In this document: piece by piece, positions 7,272-9,050 of the stretch
Layout of the letters: the number at the start of each line of letters is the position of its first letter
How positions within the stretch are numbered: the stretch's first letter is position 1
Assembly: GCA_024689525.1 (NCBI GenBank)
Contig: JAILDI010000184.1
Location: 1-9,050 of the forward strand
Length of the DNA: 9,050 bases
Direction: 5' to 3'
Source of the DNA: Bacteroidales bacterium
Lineage (GTDB): Bacteria; Bacteroidota; Bacteroidia; Bacteroidales; UBA932
The notes under the pieces: generated by a model
What the model saw: only the letters and a program-made list of their open reading frames with translations
What the model was told of the DNA's origin: nothing
Database searches by the model: none
Program-made: the position numbers and the translations under genes

Positions 7272-7295
7272 TCACGCCCCTTTATACCCCTGGTT

Positions 7296-8840
7296 TTGAA
7301 ACTCCCCCGCCTCTGCTTCCTTCTCTTTTTCTTCCTGACGCTGACGGCGCAGGCGGCGGAGCTGTCGGTCGTACCGGAGTCGGAGACCTTCCCATGGGTG
7401 GTCATCACCCAGGAGGAGATGGAGCTTCGGGAGGGGCCGGGGGCGGGGTTCAAATCCCTTGGGACCCTCGACAAAGGGGCTGCCATATACGCCGTGGCCA
7501 GAGTGGACGAAGGAAACTGGGTGAAGGTGCAGTTCAAAGAACACAACAAGGGCGATATGGAGGGGTATCTGGACGGCCGGTATCTGGCCTACCATGCCCA
7601 GCTGGACCCCCACCATGAGGTGCAGTCAAGGAAGAGATGGGAGCCCATCAACATCGACGATACCATTTTCGGCAAAATATGGTCCATCATCAAGGTCATC
7701 CTCCTCATTGCGACGATCGTTGTCGTCCTTGCCTTCAAGGATGAATTGATGGCCCTCTTCTCCGGAGTGCTTTTCTTCGCCGCCATCGGTGCCCTTATCG
7801 GCTGGCTGGTGTTCAAAAACGGGAGCGCAGGGGCATGGACGGGCGCTGTCATCGGCCTTCTTGCCGGACTCAGGTATGTCATCCATCTCGAATGGGTGGC
7901 GGCTCTGCTGGCCTCCATCTTGTCATTATGGTACTATATCGTATCCTTCCCTTTCTATTTGCTCAACCAGGCGCAGTACTTCCTAACGGAGCCGTGGCGC
8001 TCTTTCTTCAAGTTCGACCGGAAAAATGACAGTGCCAAGCCCCGGCTCAGGACGGCACTTGAGGTGTTGCAGGTCATCCTCTACATCCTCACCACCCCGC
8101 TTCGCCTGGTAAACGCCATCTATTTCAATCTTTTCGTCCACTGCACGGTGGTGCTGTACGACCTTTTCATGGAAGTGTTCGTGCCCTGCAGCGAGAAAGA
8201 CGGCGCCGGCAGTTTCTGGGGCTGGCTGCTGCTGATTCCCTGGCGGATCATCAAGTACCCCGCCGCGCACGGAATCGTCGCCGTCCTGGAAAGCGTGGCC
8301 TGGACCGTCATCGACATCTTCATCCCCGCCATCACCCTCTATCACGGGACGGACCTTACGGCGGGCCAGTCCATCGCCGGCAGCCGCCGGAGAAATGCGG
8401 AACTGACCTGGAAGAGCGGGACTTTCACGGCCAGCGAGAGCAGCTGGGGCGGTATCGGCGTCTATTTCGCACCCAGAAGATCGGTCGCCAGGGTGTACGC
8501 CAACAGCCCGCACCGGCTGAGCGACCAAAACCCCGTCGTGATTGTCTGCCGGGTCTCACTCGGCCGCATCATCAACTATTCCCTTGCGCCAAGCCGTGTC
8601 TATGCCGCCGCCGGGCAGGACGGTCATCCCCCCACACTAAACCACTTTGCCGAAAACAACGGTTTTACCACCGGAGAGTGGTGGAACGAAAGGGGCGGAT
8701 ACTGGGAGTACTGCCTCTTTGACTGGCAGAACCTCTATAACAGCCGCTGGCGTATCCGCCCCGTGTACCTGTTCAACGACCGCACGCATTTCATCCAGCA
8801 CATCAAGGGCGGAATGACCCACTGGACCTTCAATTTCTGA
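7296..8840 (+). CDS. SH3b, multi-TM and PARP-like ADP-ribosyltransferase membrane protein (514 aa, TTG start)
   Basis: Predicted membrane enzyme that would transfer ADP-ribose from NAD+ to an unknown target. No ATG lies between the upstream in-frame TAG (7269) and M42, while TTG 7296 opens a good signal peptide (MKLPRLCFLLFFFLTLTAQA), so TTG is taken as the start. Residues about 34-101 are a bacterial SH3 domain (EEMELREGPG, GNWVKVQF, GYLDGRYL). Four clear hydrophobic segments follow (about 129-147, 151-173, 178-196, 201-224), then longer amphipathic or hydrophobic stretches up to about 345. The C-terminal domain (about 347-505) fits the PARP fold. TLYHGTDL supplies H350, GGIGVYFAPRRSVARVYA matches the GxGxYFA...S..Y element (Y390), and YWEYCLFDW matches the PARP NEYxxYD strand (E471), giving an H-Y-E triad. 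Which side of the membrane the enzyme faces depends on an uncertain helix count. The gene is GC-rich (39 of 60 in 8221-8280), unlike the four genes before it, yet only 24 bp follow the lipoprotein stop. DUF3990-like or RNA 2'-phosphotransferase-like enzymes are alternatives. Confidence 0.82.
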   Translation: MKLPRLCFLLFFFLTLTAQAAELSVVPESETFPWVVITQEEMELREGPGAGFKSLGTLDKGAAIYAVARVDEGNWVKVQFKEHNKGDMEGYLDGRYLAYHAQLDPHHEVQSRKRWEPINIDDTIFGKIWSIIKVILLIATIVVVLAFKDELMALFSGVLFFAAIGALIGWLVFKNGSAGAWTGAVIGLLAGLRYVIHLEWVAALLASILSLWYYIVSFPFYLLNQAQYFLTEPWRSFFKFDRKNDSAKPRLRTALEVLQVILYILTTPLRLVNAIYFNLFVHCTVVLYDLFMEVFVPCSEKDGAGSFWGWLLLIPWRIIKYPAAHGIVAVLESVAWTVIDIFIPAITLYHGTDLTAGQSIAGSRRRNAELTWKSGTFTASESSWGGIGVYFAPRRSVARVYANSPHRLSDQNPVVIVCRVSLGRIINYSLAPSRVYAAAGQDGHPPTLNHFAENNGFTTGEWWNERGGYWEYCLFDWQNLYNSRWRIRPVYLFNDRTHFIQHIKGGMTHWTFNF

Positions 8841-8842
8841 CG

Positions 8843-8861
8843 CTGCCGGCAAACGCGGCAG
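8843..8861 (+). terminator. short GC-rich hairpin after the PARP-like gene, weak terminator candidate
   Basis: CTGCCG (8843-8848) pairs with CGGCAG (8856-8861) around a 7-base loop, starting 3 bp after the TGA. No T run follows, so intrinsic termination is doubtful. The hairpin also uses part of the repeated AAACGCGGCAGGCAAT unit, so it may simply belong to the repeat cluster. Confidence 0.3.
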
Positions 8862-8948
8862 GCAATTGCACCGAAAAGAGCGATTTCGCGGCCGCGTTTC
8901 CTCGAAATCGGCCTTCTGTGCGTTCTAGGGCGAAACGCGGCAGGCAAT
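8851..8948 (+). repeat. 16-bp direct repeat with interlocking inverted repeats
   Basis: AAACGCGGCAGGCAAT occurs at 8851-8866 and exactly again at 8933-8948, 82 bp apart. Between the copies, CGATTTCG (8881-8888) is the reverse complement of CGAAATCG (8903-8910), and GCCGCGTTTC (8891-8900) is the reverse complement of GAAACGCGGC (8932-8941). The bases 8891-8899 can also pair with the upstream copy (8851-8859). The segment 8887-8896 is a perfect CGCGGCCGCG palindrome. No gene is visible here. It resembles a REP-like intergenic repeat. Confidence 0.75.
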
Positions 8949-8960
8949 CGGGCGGGACTA

Positions 8961-9050
8961 GTGCAAAAGGTCGGTTTATTTGCCGCACACCTTTTGCGCA
9001 GGAATGCCACCACATGGGCATGCAGGCTCGTTTCCGTGCAAAAGGTCGGT
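8961..9050 (+). repeat. 15-bp direct repeat with internal 9-11-bp inverted repeat, cut by the window end
   Basis: GTGCAAAAGGTCGGT occurs at 8961-8975 and again at 9036-9050, 75 bp apart; the second copy runs into the window edge and may be longer. The first copy also forms a hairpin: GCAAAAGGT (8963-8971) pairs perfectly with ACCTTTTGC (8989-8997), extended to 11 bp by one G-T wobble, around a 17-base loop. This looks like the start of an array of related units continuing beyond the window. Confidence 0.75.

Noticed and set aside
7983..8528. Minus-strand open frame of 181 codons inside the PARP-like gene.
   Set aside because: It lies antisense to the membrane and ART region, which shows clear PARP motifs in the plus frame. 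Its translation has no signal, domain or plausible start context.
8735..9013. Minus-strand 92-codon ORF across the end of the PARP-like gene and the repeats.
   Set aside because: Half of it overlaps a well-supported gene and the rest is made of the repeat units, giving an Arg/Cys/Pro-rich translation. It is most likely a spurious ORF produced by the repeats.
8851..9050. CRISPR-like array at the right edge.
   Set aside because: Only two copies of each of two different repeats are present, with unequal spacing and internal inverted repeats, and there is no cas gene nearby.

Overview
The window looks like a Bacteroidota chromosome, most likely a GC-rich gut Bacteroidales (Alistipes/Rikenellaceae-like). 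The phylum call rests on two promoter elements of the Bacteroidota type (TAnnTTTG, one with TTTG exactly 19 nt upstream), the absence of convincing Shine-Dalgarno sequences, and the families present (BACON, Bacteroidota-type FN3, DUF5683-like tail, relaxed lipobox). The genus is a guess.

Left flank (1-2178). A GC-rich conserved hypothetical gene (66-974, +) converges with an EamA/DMT-family transporter (958-1899, -); their 3' ends overlap by 17 bp. An 81-bp divergent spacer separates the transporter from a 65-codon orphan ORF (1981-2178, +) that may be a truncated remnant.

Central module (2244-7271, +). A textbook promoter (2244-2274) sits immediately upstream of four tightly packed genes. 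They encode a stand-alone CHASE2 membrane sensor (2285-3445); an unrecognised exported protein (3432-4283); an exported caspase-like (peptidase C14) protein with a DUF5683-like membrane tail (4276-5634); and a lipoprotein built as CarboxypepD_reg, BACON, FN3, Pro/Gly linker and LamG-like lectin fold (5640-7271). The first two junctions are 14- and 8-bp overlaps and the third is a 5-bp gap. The module is visibly more AT-rich than its flanks.

Right part (7296-9050, +). Twenty-four bases after the lipoprotein, and with a return to high GC, a TTG-started gene (7296-8840) encodes a signal peptide, an SH3b domain, several membrane segments and a C-terminal PARP-like ADP-ribosyltransferase domain with a plausible H-Y-E triad (H350, Y390, E471). 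The final 210 bp are non-coding and full of direct and inverted repeats.

Working picture (inference). The five plus-strand genes could form an envelope signalling or effector module. CHASE2 would sense the periplasm, the lipoprotein would bind glycan or protein at the surface, and the caspase-like and PARP-like proteins would be the enzymatic outputs. A caspase-fold protease next to a PARP-fold enzyme, both exported or membrane-anchored, is the most striking feature of the window. No function can be proven from sequence alone. No rRNA, tRNA, CRISPR array, transposase or integrase was seen, and no gene-free stretch exceeds 300 bases.
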